Shown here one piece after another: positions 21,776 through 34,571 of a stretch of DNA of 64,000 nt. This stretch comes from Devosia ureilytica (lineage in GTDB: Bacteria; Pseudomonadota; Alphaproteobacteria; Rhizobiales; Devosiaceae): positions 372,001 to 436,000 of the forward strand of contig NZ_JAMZCU010000001.1 in the NCBI RefSeq assembly GCF_024273195.1, in the 5' to 3' direction. A model generated the notes under the pieces. The model did no database searches and was not told where the DNA came from. It saw only the letters and a program-made list of their open reading frames with translations. Positions within the stretch are counted from its first letter, which is position 1; every line of letters starts with the position of its first letter. A program made the position numbers and the translations under genes.

Positions 21776-22168
21776 ATGCAGGAGTATGAAGGCGGATGCT
21801 TATGTGGCCGGGTGCGGTTTGTCGCGGCGGGACAGCCATTTAGGGTCGGCCTTTGCCACTGCATGGATTGTCGCAAGCACCATGGCTCGCTGTTCCATGT
21901 CTCGGCAATCTTTCCGATGGACGCGGTCCGCATAACAGGCGAAACGGGCGCCTATAAGGGCCGGCATTTCTGCCCGCAGTGCGGATCGTCGGTTTTTGGG
22001 CGTTCAGGCGACGAAATTGAGATTAATATTGGCGCCCTCGACAGGCCCGATCAGTTCATGCCGACGTATGAACTTTGGACGATTCGACGCGAGGCCTGGC
22101 TACCACCTTTTCCAGTCAAATCGCACTATGAACGGGACCGCACAAGCGATAGCCGGTCTGAGGATTAG
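21776..22168 (+). CDS. GFA/CENP-V family zinc protein
   Basis: A 130-residue protein of the glutathione-dependent formaldehyde-activating (Gfa) fold. The zinc ligands are present: GGCLCGRVRF, LCHCMDCRKHHGSLF and HFCPQCGSSVFG. Most members are not shown to act on S-hydroxymethylglutathione, so the activity is unassigned. It begins eight bases after amn and shares its transcript. A bidirectional terminator follows 18 bases after the stop. Confidence 0.88.
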   Translation: MQEYEGGCLCGRVRFVAAGQPFRVGLCHCMDCRKHHGSLFHVSAIFPMDAVRITGETGAYKGRHFCPQCGSSVFGRSGDEIEINIGALDRPDQFMPTYELWTIRREAWLPPFPVKSHYERDRTSDSRSED

Positions 22169-22185
22169 TGGTGCGCCGCAATAAA

Positions 22186-22213
22186 AAAAGCCCGGTATTG
22201 TTACCGGGCTTTT
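22186..22213. terminator. Bidirectional terminator between GFA gene and eno
   Basis: A perfect 12-base-pair stem, AAAAGCCCGGTA with TACCGGGCTTTT, and a four-base loop, flanked by A and T runs. It can end both the amn-gfa transcript and the convergent eno transcript. Confidence 0.85.
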
Positions 22214-22233
22214 CGTAACGTGACGCGAACCGA

Positions 22234-24125
<1,892 letters not shown>

Positions 24126-24148
24126 GACGCTGAACGTATAATAGACGG

Positions 24149-24204
24149 CTCCCCTCTCCCTTGTTGGAGAAGGTGCCCGTAGGGCAGACAGGGGGCGAGG
24201 GGTC
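24149..24204. repeat. REP-like palindromic intergenic element
   Basis: The segment can fold as a three-way junction: CCCCTC (24151-24156) with GAGGGG (24197-24202), an inner TCTCC/GGAGA hairpin and a TGCCC-GTA-GGGCA hairpin. It resembles the C-rich palindromic elements scattered between genes in rhizobial genomes. It lies between the ends of two convergent genes, a usual place for such elements. Only one copy is seen in the window. Confidence 0.55.
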
Positions 24205-24224
24205 GGCCGGCGTTGGGAGGGCTG

Positions 24225-24401
24225 CTATTCGTCCCTCTTGTGCCCGTCGATATGCCTGTCGGCCCGCGCTTTCTCACTGGCGTCTTTCAGCTTTTCAGCT
24301 TTGGTCCGCCCGAATTTGAGGCGGTTTGCTTCGGCGACGGTTTCCTTGTCGGCGCGAGCCTTGGCTTTGCGGGCGGTGCGGAGGTTGATGATATCGGCCA
24401 T
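24225..24401 (-). CDS. Small DUF4169 protein
   Basis: A 58-residue, highly charged protein matching DUF4169: start MADIINLRTARKAKAR, then NRLKFGRTKAEK and a basic-acidic helix rich in Lys, Arg and Asp. It is likely one long helix. Function is unknown. The start was chosen at MADIIN, the family N-terminus, with the frame open further upstream. It follows the GNAT gene by eleven bases. Confidence 0.8.
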   Translation of the reverse strand: MADIINLRTARKAKARADKETVAEANRLKFGRTKAEKLKDASEKARADRHIDGHKRDE

Positions 24402-24412
24402 GGCGCAGGGTA

Positions 24413-24945
24413 TCACGGCGAATGCGGTTTGGTGAACATGTCGCTTGGCCCCGAGGGGCGTGCGAGGCGCAAATAGACGCTGTCGCACCACTCGTCGCCC
24501 AGAAGGAAGGTTCGCGCAGCCCGTCCGGTCTCGACAAATCCGAGGCGAGCCAGCAAATCCAGCGAAGCGTGGTTGCGCGGGTCCACATCAGCCGTCACTT
24601 CGGGGGTGTTTGTGGTCGAAAAGGCATGGGAGAGAAAAGCCGATGCCGCCTCATAGGCCATTCCCCTGCCCCAGAAGTCCGGATGCAGAATGAAGCCAAA
24701 TTCTGGCAAGCGCGACGCGCCCACTTCTCCGATGACCTTCCCCTCATAGACGATGAGAAAGTCCTCACCGCCCGCGGCGTTGCGGGCCAGCTTCGCGTCC
24801 AACCAGATGCGGGTCACGTCCGTGTTGGCGTGCGGAAGCGTCGACCAATACCGCATGGCAAGCGGGTTGGACATGATGGAGTACAAGGGCTCAAGATCAT
24901 CTGGCCGGGGGCGACGCAGCAGGAGCCGCGCCGTCCGGATTTCCA

Positions 24946-24946
<1 letters not shown>
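24413..24946 (-). CDS. GNAT-family N-acetyltransferase
   Basis: A 177-residue acetyltransferase of the RimJ/RimL-like group (MEIRTARLLLRRPRPDDLEPLY start). The acetyl-CoA loop region is seen as HPDFWGRGMAYEAASAFLSHAF, followed by NHASLDLLARLGFVETGR. The substrate cannot be predicted. Its ATG overlaps the pyrG stop by one base (TAATG), so it is translated from the pyrG transcript. Confidence 0.88.
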
Positions 24947-26580
<1,634 letters not shown>

Positions 26581-26641
26581 TCACCATAAGCACATCAGAA
26601 ATGATTCGCAGAACGGGAAGTGCGCTCTACACAAAAAGAAG

Positions 26642-26663
26642 AAGGGGATGTTGCCATCCCCTT
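26642..26663. terminator. Terminator between secG and pyrG
   Basis: AAGGGGATG pairs perfectly with CATCCCCTT around a TTGC loop. The minus-strand flank after the stem is CTTCTTTTTG, so it can end the secG transcript; the plus side has five Ts. Confidence 0.7.
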
Positions 26664-26686
26664 TTTCGCGAACGCCTTGCGGCGGA

Positions 26687-27145
26687 TTAGTTACCCGCCG
26701 GTTCGGCGGGCGCTTCCTCAGCGGGTGCCTCAGGAACCGGAAGCGCGTCATCGGTTGAAGGTGACGTGGTGTCGGTTGCCGGAGCGACGCCATTGTCCAC
26801 CGGGAGCGGCAAGTCAGAGGTGTCATCACCCTGGAGCGCATTCAATGCGTCCAGAACCGTGGTTGGTTCTGCCCCATCTTCAACCGCGCTCGCGCCCTCG
26901 AGAATGCTCGAAGTGCCGCGATCAAGTTCATTGAGGATGGTCAGGCCAATGGCAGAGGCAAAAAACAGGGTTGCCAGGATAGCCGTGGTGCGGGTCAGCA
27001 GATTGGCCGAGCCGCGTGCGGTCATCATGCCGCCGCCACCGCCACCACCAATGCCGAGTGCGCCCCCTTCGGAACGCTGGATCAGGATGACGACAATCAG
27101 CGCCAGCACGATCAGCAGATAGGCGACGAGCAGTACGTTGGCCAT
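26687..27145 (-). CDS. secG: Preprotein translocase subunit SecG
   Basis: Small inner-membrane subunit of the SecYEG channel, 152 residues. Two transmembrane helices (about 3-20 and 53-72) flank the Gly-rich cytoplasmic loop GGALGIGGGGGGGMMTARG. The C-terminal 70 residues are an acidic, Pro/Ala-rich tail not present in E. coli SecG, although alphaproteobacterial SecG proteins often carry such tails. It lies downstream of tpiA on the same strand. Confidence 0.93.
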   Translation of the reverse strand: MANVLLVAYLLIVLALIVVILIQRSEGGALGIGGGGGGGMMTARGSANLLTRTTAILATLFFASAIGLTILNELDRGTSSILEGASAVEDGAEPTTVLDALNALQGDDTSDLPLPVDNGVAPATDTTSPSTDDALPVPEAPAEEAPAEPAGN

Positions 27146-27179
27146 GAAACTCTTGTCTTCGCGTCAGTCCGGACGTGCC

Positions 27180-27215
27180 AAAATGACCCGCCGGGTTGGA
27201 AAGGATGCGGGGTCA
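27180..27215 (-). terminator. Likely tpiA terminator
   Basis: On the minus strand TGACCCCGC pairs with GCGGGTCA (one bulged base), followed by TTTT. It lies 72 bases after the tpiA stop. Confidence 0.5.
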
Positions 27216-27287
27216 TACACCCCTCGAACGGCAAATGCCAGCCGCCTGCAGCGCTTTTTCGCCACAAGCGGAGGCCGCCATTTGGTT

Positions 27288-28043
27288 CTAGACGCCGGAG
27301 ATAATCGTATAGAAGTCCTTTGCCAAGAGGCTTGCGCCCCCAACAAGGCCGCCATTGACGTTGGCAACGCCCAAAATCTCGCGCGCATTCTGGGGCTTGA
27401 GCGAACCGCCATAGAGAATGCGAATGCTTTCGCCCTTGCTCAGTCCAAACCGGTCAACCAACCGAGCGCGAATGGTGTCGTGCATCTGGCCGATTTCGTC
27501 CAGCGTCGGTGTCCGGCCAGTGCCGATGGCCCAAATCGGCTCATAGGCGACGATGACTTCATGCTGACCGGCCGCATCGGGAATGGAAGTAGCCAACTGG
27601 CCGGCAACAACTGATTCTGCGTCTCCCGCATTGCGCTGCGCCTCGGTCTCGCCCACGCAAATAATCGGCTTCAGACCTGCGCCGATGGCCGCCTCGGCTT
27701 TTTCGCGAACGGTGTCGCTGCTTTCACCGTGATCCGTGCGGCGCTCGGAGTGCCCCACGATCACGTATTGTGCACCGGCATCGGCCAGCATGCTGGCGGA
27801 AATATCGCCAGTGTGGGCGCCCGAGGGTTCAGCATGGCAATCCTGTCCGCCGGCAATGATGCCGCTCGAAGCGCCCTGGGCTGCCACTGCTGCCAGAAGG
27901 GTCGCGGGCGGACAAACGACGACGAGCGCCCTGGGGGCCTCGCCAGTGGTCAGCAATCGTGCCAATTCAGCGAGTTCATCCAGTGAATGGGTGAGCCCGT
28001 TCATCTTCCAGTTTCCTGCTATCAGCGGTGAGATGGTCGACAC
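27288..28043 (-). CDS. tpiA: Triosephosphate isomerase
   Basis: Interconverts dihydroxyacetone phosphate and glyceraldehyde 3-phosphate, 251 residues. Catalytic Lys in AGNWKMNG, His in VIVGHSERR, Glu in [12 protein letters not shown], and the phosphate loop [11 protein letters not shown] are all present. The GTG start is chosen because homology begins there and AGGAG lies eight bases upstream; the frame is open for a long way further but reads through into the ppiD region. It diverges from ppiD. Confidence 0.97.
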   Translation of the reverse strand: MSTISPLIAGNWKMNGLTHSLDELAELARLLTTGEAPRALVVVCPPATLLAAVAAQGASSGIIAGGQDCHAEPSGAHTGDISASMLADAGAQYVIVGHSERRTDHGESSDTVREKAEAAIGAGLKPIICVGETEAQRNAGDAESVVAGQLATSIPDAAGQHEVIVAYEPIWAIGTGRTPTLDEIGQMHDTIRARLVDRFGLSKGESIRILYGGSLKPQNAREILGVANVNGGLVGGASLLAKDFYTIISGV

Positions 28044-28166
28044 TCTTGCTACTCCTGCCTCTTGCGCCGGAGAGGGCTTTGCCCTAACCCCGGCTGTCGT
28101 ATTTGTCTTACTAGTCCGCCCTTGCCGCTTGGGTAAAGGGTTGGACCCGAAACTGGAACGCTTCAG

Positions 28167-30041
28167 ATGCTTGATGGTTTGCGTGGTTTTGCAAAATCCT
28201 GGCCGGGAAAAATCCTTGGCGCGTTCCTTTTGGTGGGTGTAGCCGGCTTCGGCATCAACAATGTGATCGTTGATCTGGGCAGCAATACGCTCGCTCGTGT
28301 GGGCGACGAAGAAATCAATTCCCGCGAGTTCCTGCGCGCCTACCAAAGCCAGGCCAGCCGGATTGCGCAGCAGATCGGTTCTGTGCCGACAGCAAGCCAG
28401 GCGGAGGCCCTGGGCATTCCGACCGCCGTGCTGCTCGGACTTTCCGAAGGCGCAACGCTCGATTCCCTTGCCAGCCAGTTTAACCTTGGCGTTTCCGACG
28501 CCAAGTTGGCCGAACTGCTCCGCGAAGATCCCTCGTTCCATGGCACTCTGGGCACCTTTGAGCCCGGCATCTTTACCCAGGTGCTGCAAAGCTCGGGTTG
28601 GACAGAGGCGGAATATTTCGATGCGCGCGGCGACGAAGCGCGCCGGGATCAGCTGACCGATTCCCTGTTCGCCACCACTAAAATGCCTTCGGTGGCGACC
28701 GGACTGATCAATGACTACGCCACTGCAACCCGCACTATGGATTATATCATCCTGAGCGAGACCAGCATCGAGACCCCGGCTGCGCCTACCGATGAGGAAC
28801 TGGCCGCCTATCTGGCTGAGCACCAGTCCGAGTTCCGTACCCAGGAAACGCGGACGGTTCAGTTGCTGGATTTGTCGCTGGCTTCGCTTGCCGCGACCAA
28901 AGAGGTTGCCGAGGATGAAATCGTTGCCGAGTACGAAAGAACGAAGGGGTCGCTGACTACGCCCGAGCGTCGTGCCCTTGAGCAGGTTACGCTGCCCACC
29001 CCCGAACTGCTGGTGCAGTTTGAATCAGGTCTGGCTGCGGGCACCGATTTCGGAACGCTGATCGCAGAGGCTGGCCTGACGCCGGCGAACCTTGGGACCC
29101 TGGCACAGGCCGATATCACCGATACCCGCCTTGCCAACGCGGCCTTCGGTCTTGAAGAGGGCGGTTTTGCCATCATCGACGGCATTGGCGGCAAACGCGC
29201 CATACATGTGGTCGAGATCGAGGCCACCCGCGAGCCGACTCTTGAGGAAGCCCGCGACGACATTGTCGAGCGGCTGTCTCTGGCTCAGGCCCGCACGGAA
29301 ATTAACGACGTGCTGGACCAGATTGAAGAACTGCGCGCCGCTTTCCAGCCGATTGCCCAGATTGCAGAGCGTTTTGGCCTGCCCGTCTACGAGGCTGATG
29401 TTTCGGCGAATGGCAACGAGCTGTCAGTACTGCCGAACCTGGCGCCGGAAGACTATTCGCGCGTCGCTCAGGCCATTTTCGCTGCCGAGCAAGATCGCCT
29501 GATCCCATCTATCCCACTCTCGGGGAACGCCCATATCTGGTTCGACCTTGAGGCTGTGTCCGAAGCGCGCGACCAGACACTCGAAGAAGTCCGTGACGTA
29601 GTGGAGACCGCAATCATCGAGGAGCGGACCAACAACGCGCTGCTTGCCAAGAGCGAAGAAATCGTGGCGCGGCTCGAGGCCGGCGAGACGCTGGCAGATG
29701 TCGGGTTCGAGCTGAGTGCCTTCCCGCAGCTGAGTGCGCCCTTCACCCGCTTTGGCTCGGAGGATGGCCTTGTTGACGGCACCCTCGCGGCCGCAGCCTT
29801 TGCCGGTGGCCCGGGCCATGTTGGGTCAGTGGTGAATGAAACCGGCGAGGTGGTGGTGTTCCAGGTGGTCGATACCACAGCTCCCAGCACGCCGCTCGAA
29901 GCAACGGCGCTGGACAGCCTCAACACCGAAGCCCGCGCTGGCCTCTACTCGGAATTTGTCGCGGCGCTCCGCGATGATGCGGGCCTGAGGATCAACCAGC
30001 AGGCCATCAACCAGCTGCTCGTACAAAATTACGGCCAGTAA
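28167..30041 (+). CDS. ppiD: Periplasmic folding chaperone PpiD/SurA-type peptidyl-prolyl isomerase
   Basis: Inner-membrane-anchored periplasmic chaperone of 624 residues that helps outer-membrane and secreted proteins fold. One transmembrane helix (about 16-36, [18 protein letters not shown]) is followed by a SurA-like N-domain ([17 protein letters not shown]), a parvulin-like central region (about 240-360) that looks divergent, and a helical C-terminal part. Isomerase activity is therefore doubtful. Its end is 31 bases from trpE, so trpE may be read from the ppiD promoter. Confidence 0.88.
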   Translation: MLDGLRGFAKSWPGKILGAFLLVGVAGFGINNVIVDLGSNTLARVGDEEINSREFLRAYQSQASRIAQQIGSVPTASQAEALGIPTAVLLGLSEGATLDSLASQFNLGVSDAKLAELLREDPSFHGTLGTFEPGIFTQVLQSSGWTEAEYFDARGDEARRDQLTDSLFATTKMPSVATGLINDYATATRTMDYIILSETSIETPAAPTDEELAAYLAEHQSEFRTQETRTVQLLDLSLASLAATKEVAEDEIVAEYERTKGSLTTPERRALEQVTLPTPELLVQFESGLAAGTDFGTLIAEAGLTPANLGTLAQADITDTRLANAAFGLEEGGFAIIDGIGGKRAIHVVEIEATREPTLEEARDDIVERLSLAQARTEINDVLDQIEELRAAFQPIAQIAERFGLPVYEADVSANGNELSVLPNLAPEDYSRVAQAIFAAEQDRLIPSIPLSGNAHIWFDLEAVSEARDQTLEEVRDVVETAIIEERTNNALLAKSEEIVARLEAGETLADVGFELSAFPQLSAPFTRFGSEDGLVDGTLAAAAFAGGPGHVGSVVNETGEVVVFQVVDTTAPSTPLEATALDSLNTEARAGLYSEFVAALRDDAGLRINQQAINQLLVQNYGQ

Positions 30042-30072
30042 CGGCGCAACTTACCAACGGAACCAGACCAAA

Positions 30073-31581
30073 ATGGGCGACGACTACTCCAAGACCTTTG
30101 CCGCGCAATATGATGCCGGAAAGTCTGGACTTGTCTGGCGTCGCATCGTGGCGGACCTGGAAACGCCGATCGGCACCTATCTGAAGCTGGCCGCGGGGCG
30201 CACCCATTCCTTCCTGCTCGAAAGCGTCCAGGACGGGACCACGCGCGGTCGCTATTCGATGATCGGCTTGCTACCAGACCTGATCATGAAGGTTGCCGAC
30301 GGCAAGGCTTCGATCAATCGCTCTGCCCAGACGGCGCCGGATGCGTTCATGCCTATGGACGACATGCCGCTCGACGCACTGCGCAAGCTGGTGGCCGAAA
30401 GCCAGATCGATATGCCGGCCGGACTGCCACCGCAGTCGGCGGGCATTTATGGCTATCTCGGCTATGAGATGGTTCGCTACATGGAAGTGCTGCCCAACGG
30501 CAATCCAGACGATCTGCAGACTCCTGAAGCCATTTTGATGCGGCCGTCGTTGTTGGCGATCTTTGACACAGTCAAGGACGAGCTTTACCTCACGGCGCCG
30601 GTCTATGTGCGTGACGGCGTGAGCGCAGCACAAGCGCTTGCTGCCGCAGAGAGCCGGATCGAAGAGGCCATCGCCCGCCTGTCTCGTGCCCTGCCGGCAA
30701 CGAGCCCCCTGCCCGACCTCGATTCAATCGCAGTCACCAGCAACACCTCGAAGGACGAGTATTTCGAGATGGTGGCGCGGGCCAAGGACTATATCACTGC
30801 CGGTGACGTGTTTCAGGTGGTGCTAAGCCAGCGCTTCTCAGCGGATTTTACGCTGCCACCAACGGCGCTCTATCGTGCTCTTCGCCGAACCAATCCAAGC
30901 CCCTACATGTATTTCTTCGACTTCGGCAGCTTTGCAGTTGCCGGATCGAGCCCTGAAATCCTCGTGCGGGTGCAGGATGGCGAGGTGACCATCCGCCCCA
31001 TCGCCGGAACCCGCAAACGCGGCGCGACACCGGCTCGGGACAAGGAAATGGCGGACGAGTTGCTGTCCGATCCCAAGGAACTCAGCGAGCATCTGATGCT
31101 GCTCGACCTTGGGCGAAATGATGTGGGACGCGTCGCCAAGACCGGCACGGTCAAGGTCACCGACAAGTTCTTCCTCGAATACTATTCCCACGTCATGCAC
31201 ATCGTATCCAATGTGGTGGGCGTGCTCGATCCCCAATATGACTTTGTCGACGCGCTGTCGGCGGGGTTCCCGGCAGGCACGGTTTCGGGGGCGCCCAAGG
31301 TGCGAGCCATGGAAATCATCGACGAGCTGGAGAAGTCGAGGCGCGGCATCTACGGCGGCTGCGTGGGTTATTTCGGGGCCGATGGCACCATGGATACCTG
31401 CATCGTTTTGCGCACCGGCATCATCAAGGATGACAAGCTTTACGTGCAGGCCGGGGCCGGTATCGTGGCTGACAGCAGGCCAGAGCTGGAGCAGATGGAG
31501 TGCGAGAACAAGGCTCGCGCTCTTTTCAGCGCCGCTGAGGAAGCGCTACGCTATGCCGGCGAGGCGGGAGTTGGGCAGTGA
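30073..31581 (+). CDS. trpE: Anthranilate synthase component I
   Basis: Makes anthranilate from chorismate with ammonia supplied by TrpG, 502 residues. Chorismate-binding core motifs include PSPYMYFFDFG, IRPIAGTRKRG, DLGRNDVGRVA and the C-terminal GGCVGYFGADG; the N-terminal LLES region binds tryptophan for feedback inhibition. In many rhizobia TrpE and TrpG are fused; here they are separate. No leader peptide lies in the 31 bases after ppiD. Its stop overlaps a micro-ORF that precedes trpG. Confidence 0.97.
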   Translation: MGDDYSKTFAAQYDAGKSGLVWRRIVADLETPIGTYLKLAAGRTHSFLLESVQDGTTRGRYSMIGLLPDLIMKVADGKASINRSAQTAPDAFMPMDDMPLDALRKLVAESQIDMPAGLPPQSAGIYGYLGYEMVRYMEVLPNGNPDDLQTPEAILMRPSLLAIFDTVKDELYLTAPVYVRDGVSAAQALAAAESRIEEAIARLSRALPATSPLPDLDSIAVTSNTSKDEYFEMVARAKDYITAGDVFQVVLSQRFSADFTLPPTALYRALRRTNPSPYMYFFDFGSFAVAGSSPEILVRVQDGEVTIRPIAGTRKRGATPARDKEMADELLSDPKELSEHLMLLDLGRNDVGRVAKTGTVKVTDKFFLEYYSHVMHIVSNVVGVLDPQYDFVDALSAGFPAGTVSGAPKVRAMEIIDELEKSRRGIYGGCVGYFGADGTMDTCIVLRTGIIKDDKLYVQAGAGIVADSRPELEQMECENKARALFSAAEEALRYAGEAGVGQ

Positions 31582-31625
31582 TGGTGCGTAATACCTATAT
31601 TCGTCGATGGCAAAGCTGGTTCTGA
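31581..31625 (+). CDS. Micro-ORF with two Trp codons between trpE and trpG
   Basis: A 14-codon frame, MVRNTYIRRWQSWF, starts inside the trpE stop (TGATG) and ends 36 bases before trpG. Trp codons are at positions 10 (31608-31610) and 13 (31617-31619). Both fall in the left arm of an imperfect hairpin, TGGC...CTGGT (31608-31620) with ACCAG...GCCA (31634-31643), followed by TTTAAT. The layout is reminiscent of a trp leader, but it sits within the operon and has no convincing terminator. It may be a chance frame. Confidence 0.3.
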   Translation: MVRNTYIRRWQSWF

Positions 31626-31661
31626 ACGACGCCACCAGAGCCATTTAATGAGGACAGGCCA

Positions 31662-32261
31662 ATGACCAAGACCCTCGTCATCGATAACTACGACAGCTTC
31701 ACCTACAATCTTGTCCATTTCCTGGGTGAACTGGGCGCCGACATCACCGTGAAGCGTAACGACAAGATTACGCTTGAAGAGATCGCCGCCATGGCACCTG
31801 AGGCGATAGTGCTCTCTCCGGGCCCTTGCACGCCCAATGAGGCGGGGATTTGCCTTGCGGTCATCGACCGGTTCAAAGACTCGATCCCCATGCTGGGCGT
31901 ATGCCTTGGGCACCAGGCCATGGGCCAGGCTCTGGGGGGCGATGTGGTGCGCGCGCCGAACCTGTTTCATGGCAAGACCAGCAAGATCAATCATACGGGC
32001 AAGGGCATTTTCCGTGGACTCAACAACAATTTCGAGGCCACCCGGTATCACTCCCTGATCGTCAAAGCGGACAGCCTGCCCAATGTGCTCGAGGTGACGG
32101 CGACAACCGATGATGGCCTGATCATGGGGATGCAACACAGGAGCCTGCCGCTCCATGGGGTGCAATTTCACCCCGAGAGCATCGCATCCGAAAACGGCCA
32201 TGCGCTTTTGCAGAATTTCCTCAATATCGCCCGTGACTTCAACGGGACGAAGGCTGCGTGA
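31662..32261 (+). CDS. trpG: Anthranilate synthase component II (glutamine amidotransferase)
   Basis: Glutaminase that feeds ammonia to TrpE, 199 residues. Start motif [18 protein letters not shown], the oxyanion strand [12 protein letters not shown], nucleophile Cys in [16 protein letters not shown] and His-Glu in [14 protein letters not shown] are clear. GAGGA lies seven bases before the ATG. Eighty bases separate it from trpE, unusually long for this operon, whose other junctions overlap. It may also serve 4-amino-4-deoxychorismate synthesis if no pabA exists. Confidence 0.97.
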   Translation: MTKTLVIDNYDSFTYNLVHFLGELGADITVKRNDKITLEEIAAMAPEAIVLSPGPCTPNEAGICLAVIDRFKDSIPMLGVCLGHQAMGQALGGDVVRAPNLFHGKTSKINHTGKGIFRGLNNNFEATRYHSLIVKADSLPNVLEVTATTDDGLIMGMQHRSLPLHGVQFHPESIASENGHALLQNFLNIARDFNGTKAA

Positions 32262-33280
32262 TGGACCTCAAGACCGCCCTTCACAAAATCGCCGAAGGCA
32301 TGGACCTGACCGGTGAAGAAATGCGCGGCGCCATGCGTGTGATCATGGCAGGCGAGGCTACGCAGGCCCAAATCGGCGCGTTCCTCATGGGCATGCGGAT
32401 CAAAGGCGAGACAGTCGGCGAGATCGCGGCTGCCGTATCCATTCTGCGCGAGCAAATGGTGCCCGTATCTGCCCCCGAAAACGCCATCGACATTGTCGGC
32501 ACCGGCGGTGACGGCGTGGGCAGCCTCAACATTTCGACAGCAACGGCCCTCGTGGTTGCCGCTGCCGGCGTGCCGGTGGCTAAGCATGGAAACAAGGCCC
32601 TGTCGTCGCGTTCAGGCTCGTCGCAGGCGCTTGAGGCGCTGGGCGTCAAGCTTGACCTGACGCCAGAGCAGATCGGCAGGACCATTGCCGAGGCCAATAT
32701 CGGCTTCATGTTCGCCCCGCATCACCACCCGGCCATGCGCCATGTGGGCCCTGCCCGCGCGGAAATGGGGGTACGGACGTTGTTCAACCTGCTTGGTCCT
32801 CAGTCCAACCCCGCAGGCGTGCGCCGGTATCTGCTTGGCGTCTATTCCCAGCAATGGGTGGAGCCAGTGGCTGCGGCGCTACTCGCCAACCGGGCGATCA
32901 AGGCCTGGGTCGTGCACTCGAGCGAGGGTCTGGACGAATTGTCGACCTCCGGCCCGAATTTCGTGGCCCAGATCGCCAACGGCGATCTGCGAAGCTTCGA
33001 GCTTCATCCCGAAAAAGTCGGTCTCAAGCTGACCGATCCCAAGGACCTTCTGGGCGGCGAGCCCTCGGAAAATGCAGCGGCGATTGTCGCGCTTTTTGAT
33101 GGAGCACCGGGCGCTTATCGCGATACCGTGCTGCTCAACGCGGGCGCAGCCCTGCTGGTCGCCGACCGGGTTGAAACCATAGAGGACGGGATTGCCCTGG
33201 CCCGCCAGACCATTGACAGCGGCAAGGCAAAGGACACTCTCGCCCGCCTCGTTGCCGTATCGAACGGACAGACTTCATGA
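32261..33280 (+). CDS. trpD: Anthranilate phosphoribosyltransferase
   Basis: Transfers phosphoribose from PRPP to anthranilate, 339 residues. The signature [17 protein letters not shown], the [21 protein letters not shown] segment and GPQSNPAGV are present. The ATG overlaps the trpG stop by one base (TGATG); a GTG three bases earlier is also possible. Confidence 0.97.
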   Translation: MDLKTALHKIAEGMDLTGEEMRGAMRVIMAGEATQAQIGAFLMGMRIKGETVGEIAAAVSILREQMVPVSAPENAIDIVGTGGDGVGSLNISTATALVVAAAGVPVAKHGNKALSSRSGSSQALEALGVKLDLTPEQIGRTIAEANIGFMFAPHHHPAMRHVGPARAEMGVRTLFNLLGPQSNPAGVRRYLLGVYSQQWVEPVAAALLANRAIKAWVVHSSEGLDELSTSGPNFVAQIANGDLRSFELHPEKVGLKLTDPKDLLGGEPSENAAAIVALFDGAPGAYRDTVLLNAGAALLVADRVETIEDGIALARQTIDSGKAKDTLARLVAVSNGQTS

Positions 33281-34089
33281 GCGACTTTCTAAAGCAGATC
33301 GAGGCCTATAAGCGCGAAGAGATTGCTGCGGCCAAGAGCATGCGCCCTTGGGCGGAAGTGGTGGCAGAGGCACATGACCAGCCGCCACCGCGAGGATTCA
33401 TCAAGGCCATTAAGGCCAAGCGGCAAAATGGTAACTATGCACTGATTGCCGAGGTTAAGAAGGCCAGCCCTTCAAAGGGGCTGATCCGACAGGATTTCCA
33501 CCCGACGGAAATTGCACGCGCCTATGAACTGGCCGGCGCCGCCTGTCTTTCGGTGCTGACGGACCGACCGAGTTTTCAGGGGTCGCCCAGCTATTTGATC
33601 GAGGCCCGTGCTGCCACCAAGCTGCCGGTACTGCGCAAGGACTTCCTGTTCGAGACCTATCAGGTCGCCGAAGCCCGTTCCTGGGGTGCCGATTGTATCC
33701 TTATCATCCTTGCTGCCGTTGGCGACGATGTGGCGCGCTATCTGCTGGACGCCGCCGAGGAATGGGGCATGGACGCGCTGGTGGAAGTGCATGACCAGTC
33801 CGAACTGGACCGCGCCCTGGCGCTCGATGCCAAGTTCATCGGCGTTAATAATCGCAATCTGCGCACGTTCGAAACCACGCTCGAGACGACGGTGACGCTG
33901 GCAGTCGGCGTGCCGGACGATGTCTTGCTGGTCAGCGAGAGCGGCATTGTTACCCATGAGCATGTCAAAATGCTCGAAGAGCGCTGCAATGTTGGCACCT
34001 TCCTCGTCGGCGAAAGCCTGATGCGGCAGGACGATGTGGTCGCCGCGACGCGCAGCCTGCTGATGGGCGCAGCGGAAACGGTACGCTGA
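33277..34089 (+). CDS. trpC: Indole-3-glycerol phosphate synthase
   Basis: Closes the indole ring from CdRP, 270 residues, TIM barrel. Visible catalytic elements are [34 protein letters not shown] and [14 protein letters not shown]. It overlaps trpD by four bases (ATGA) and touches moaC by TGATG. The N-terminal PRA isomerase (trpF) is not fused and lies elsewhere. Confidence 0.97.
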   Translation: MSDFLKQIEAYKREEIAAAKSMRPWAEVVAEAHDQPPPRGFIKAIKAKRQNGNYALIAEVKKASPSKGLIRQDFHPTEIARAYELAGAACLSVLTDRPSFQGSPSYLIEARAATKLPVLRKDFLFETYQVAEARSWGADCILIILAAVGDDVARYLLDAAEEWGMDALVEVHDQSELDRALALDAKFIGVNNRNLRTFETTLETTVTLAVGVPDDVLLVSESGIVTHEHVKMLEERCNVGTFLVGESLMRQDDVVAATRSLLMGAAETVR

Positions 34090-34571
34090 TGAATACCGCC
34101 GGCCTGACCCATCTTAACGAGAAGGGCGAGGCCCATATTGTTGATATTGGTGACAAGGCTGTTACGCGTCGTCGTGCGATTGCACGGGCGCGGTTGAGCG
34201 GCGAGGCCGCCACCATAGCCACCATTCTGGGTGGCGGTCTCAGGAAGGGTGATGCCCTTGCAGTGGCCCGCGTAGCCGGGATCATGGCGGCCAAGAAGAC
34301 TTCGGAGCTGATCCCGCTCTGTCATCCGATCCCGTTGACCAAGGTCAGCGTTGACATTGAAGGCGACGGCGACGCCTCAATTGTCATTGTGGCGGCGGCT
34401 GAGACAACCGGGCAGACCGGGGTGGAAATGGAGGCGCTGGTTGCTGCTTCGACCGCAGCGCTGACGCTATACGATATGGCCAAGGCCATCGACCGGGCCA
34501 TGGTGATTTCCGATTTGTGCCTCGTGGAAAAATCCGGCGGCAAGTCGGGCGATTTCCAACGTGCATCATGA
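34089..34571 (+). CDS. moaC: Cyclic pyranopterin monophosphate synthase
   Basis: Second step of molybdenum cofactor synthesis, forming cPMP from the MoaA product. It has 160 residues with MVDIGDK-like HIVDIGDKAVTRRRA, LIPLCHPIPLTKV and the helix VEMEALVAASTAALTLYDMAKA followed by MVISDLCLVEKSGGKSG. It is coupled to trpC (TGATG) and to moeA (ATGA), so molybdopterin and tryptophan genes share one transcript, an order conserved in alphaproteobacteria. Confidence 0.97.
   Translation: MNTAGLTHLNEKGEAHIVDIGDKAVTRRRAIARARLSGEAATIATILGGGLRKGDALAVARVAGIMAAKKTSELIPLCHPIPLTKVSVDIEGDGDASIVIVAAAETTGQTGVEMEALVAASTAALTLYDMAKAIDRAMVISDLCLVEKSGGKSGDFQRAS

Noticed and set aside
27024-27060. Run of Gly codons in secG as a sequencing error or repeat expansion
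   Set aside because: The Gly-rich cytoplasmic loop is normal for SecG and the frame continues correctly into the second helix.
28044-28823. Long N-terminal extension of tpiA
   Set aside because: The open frame runs antisense through ppiD; the GTG at 28043 has AGGAG and gives the standard 251-residue enzyme.
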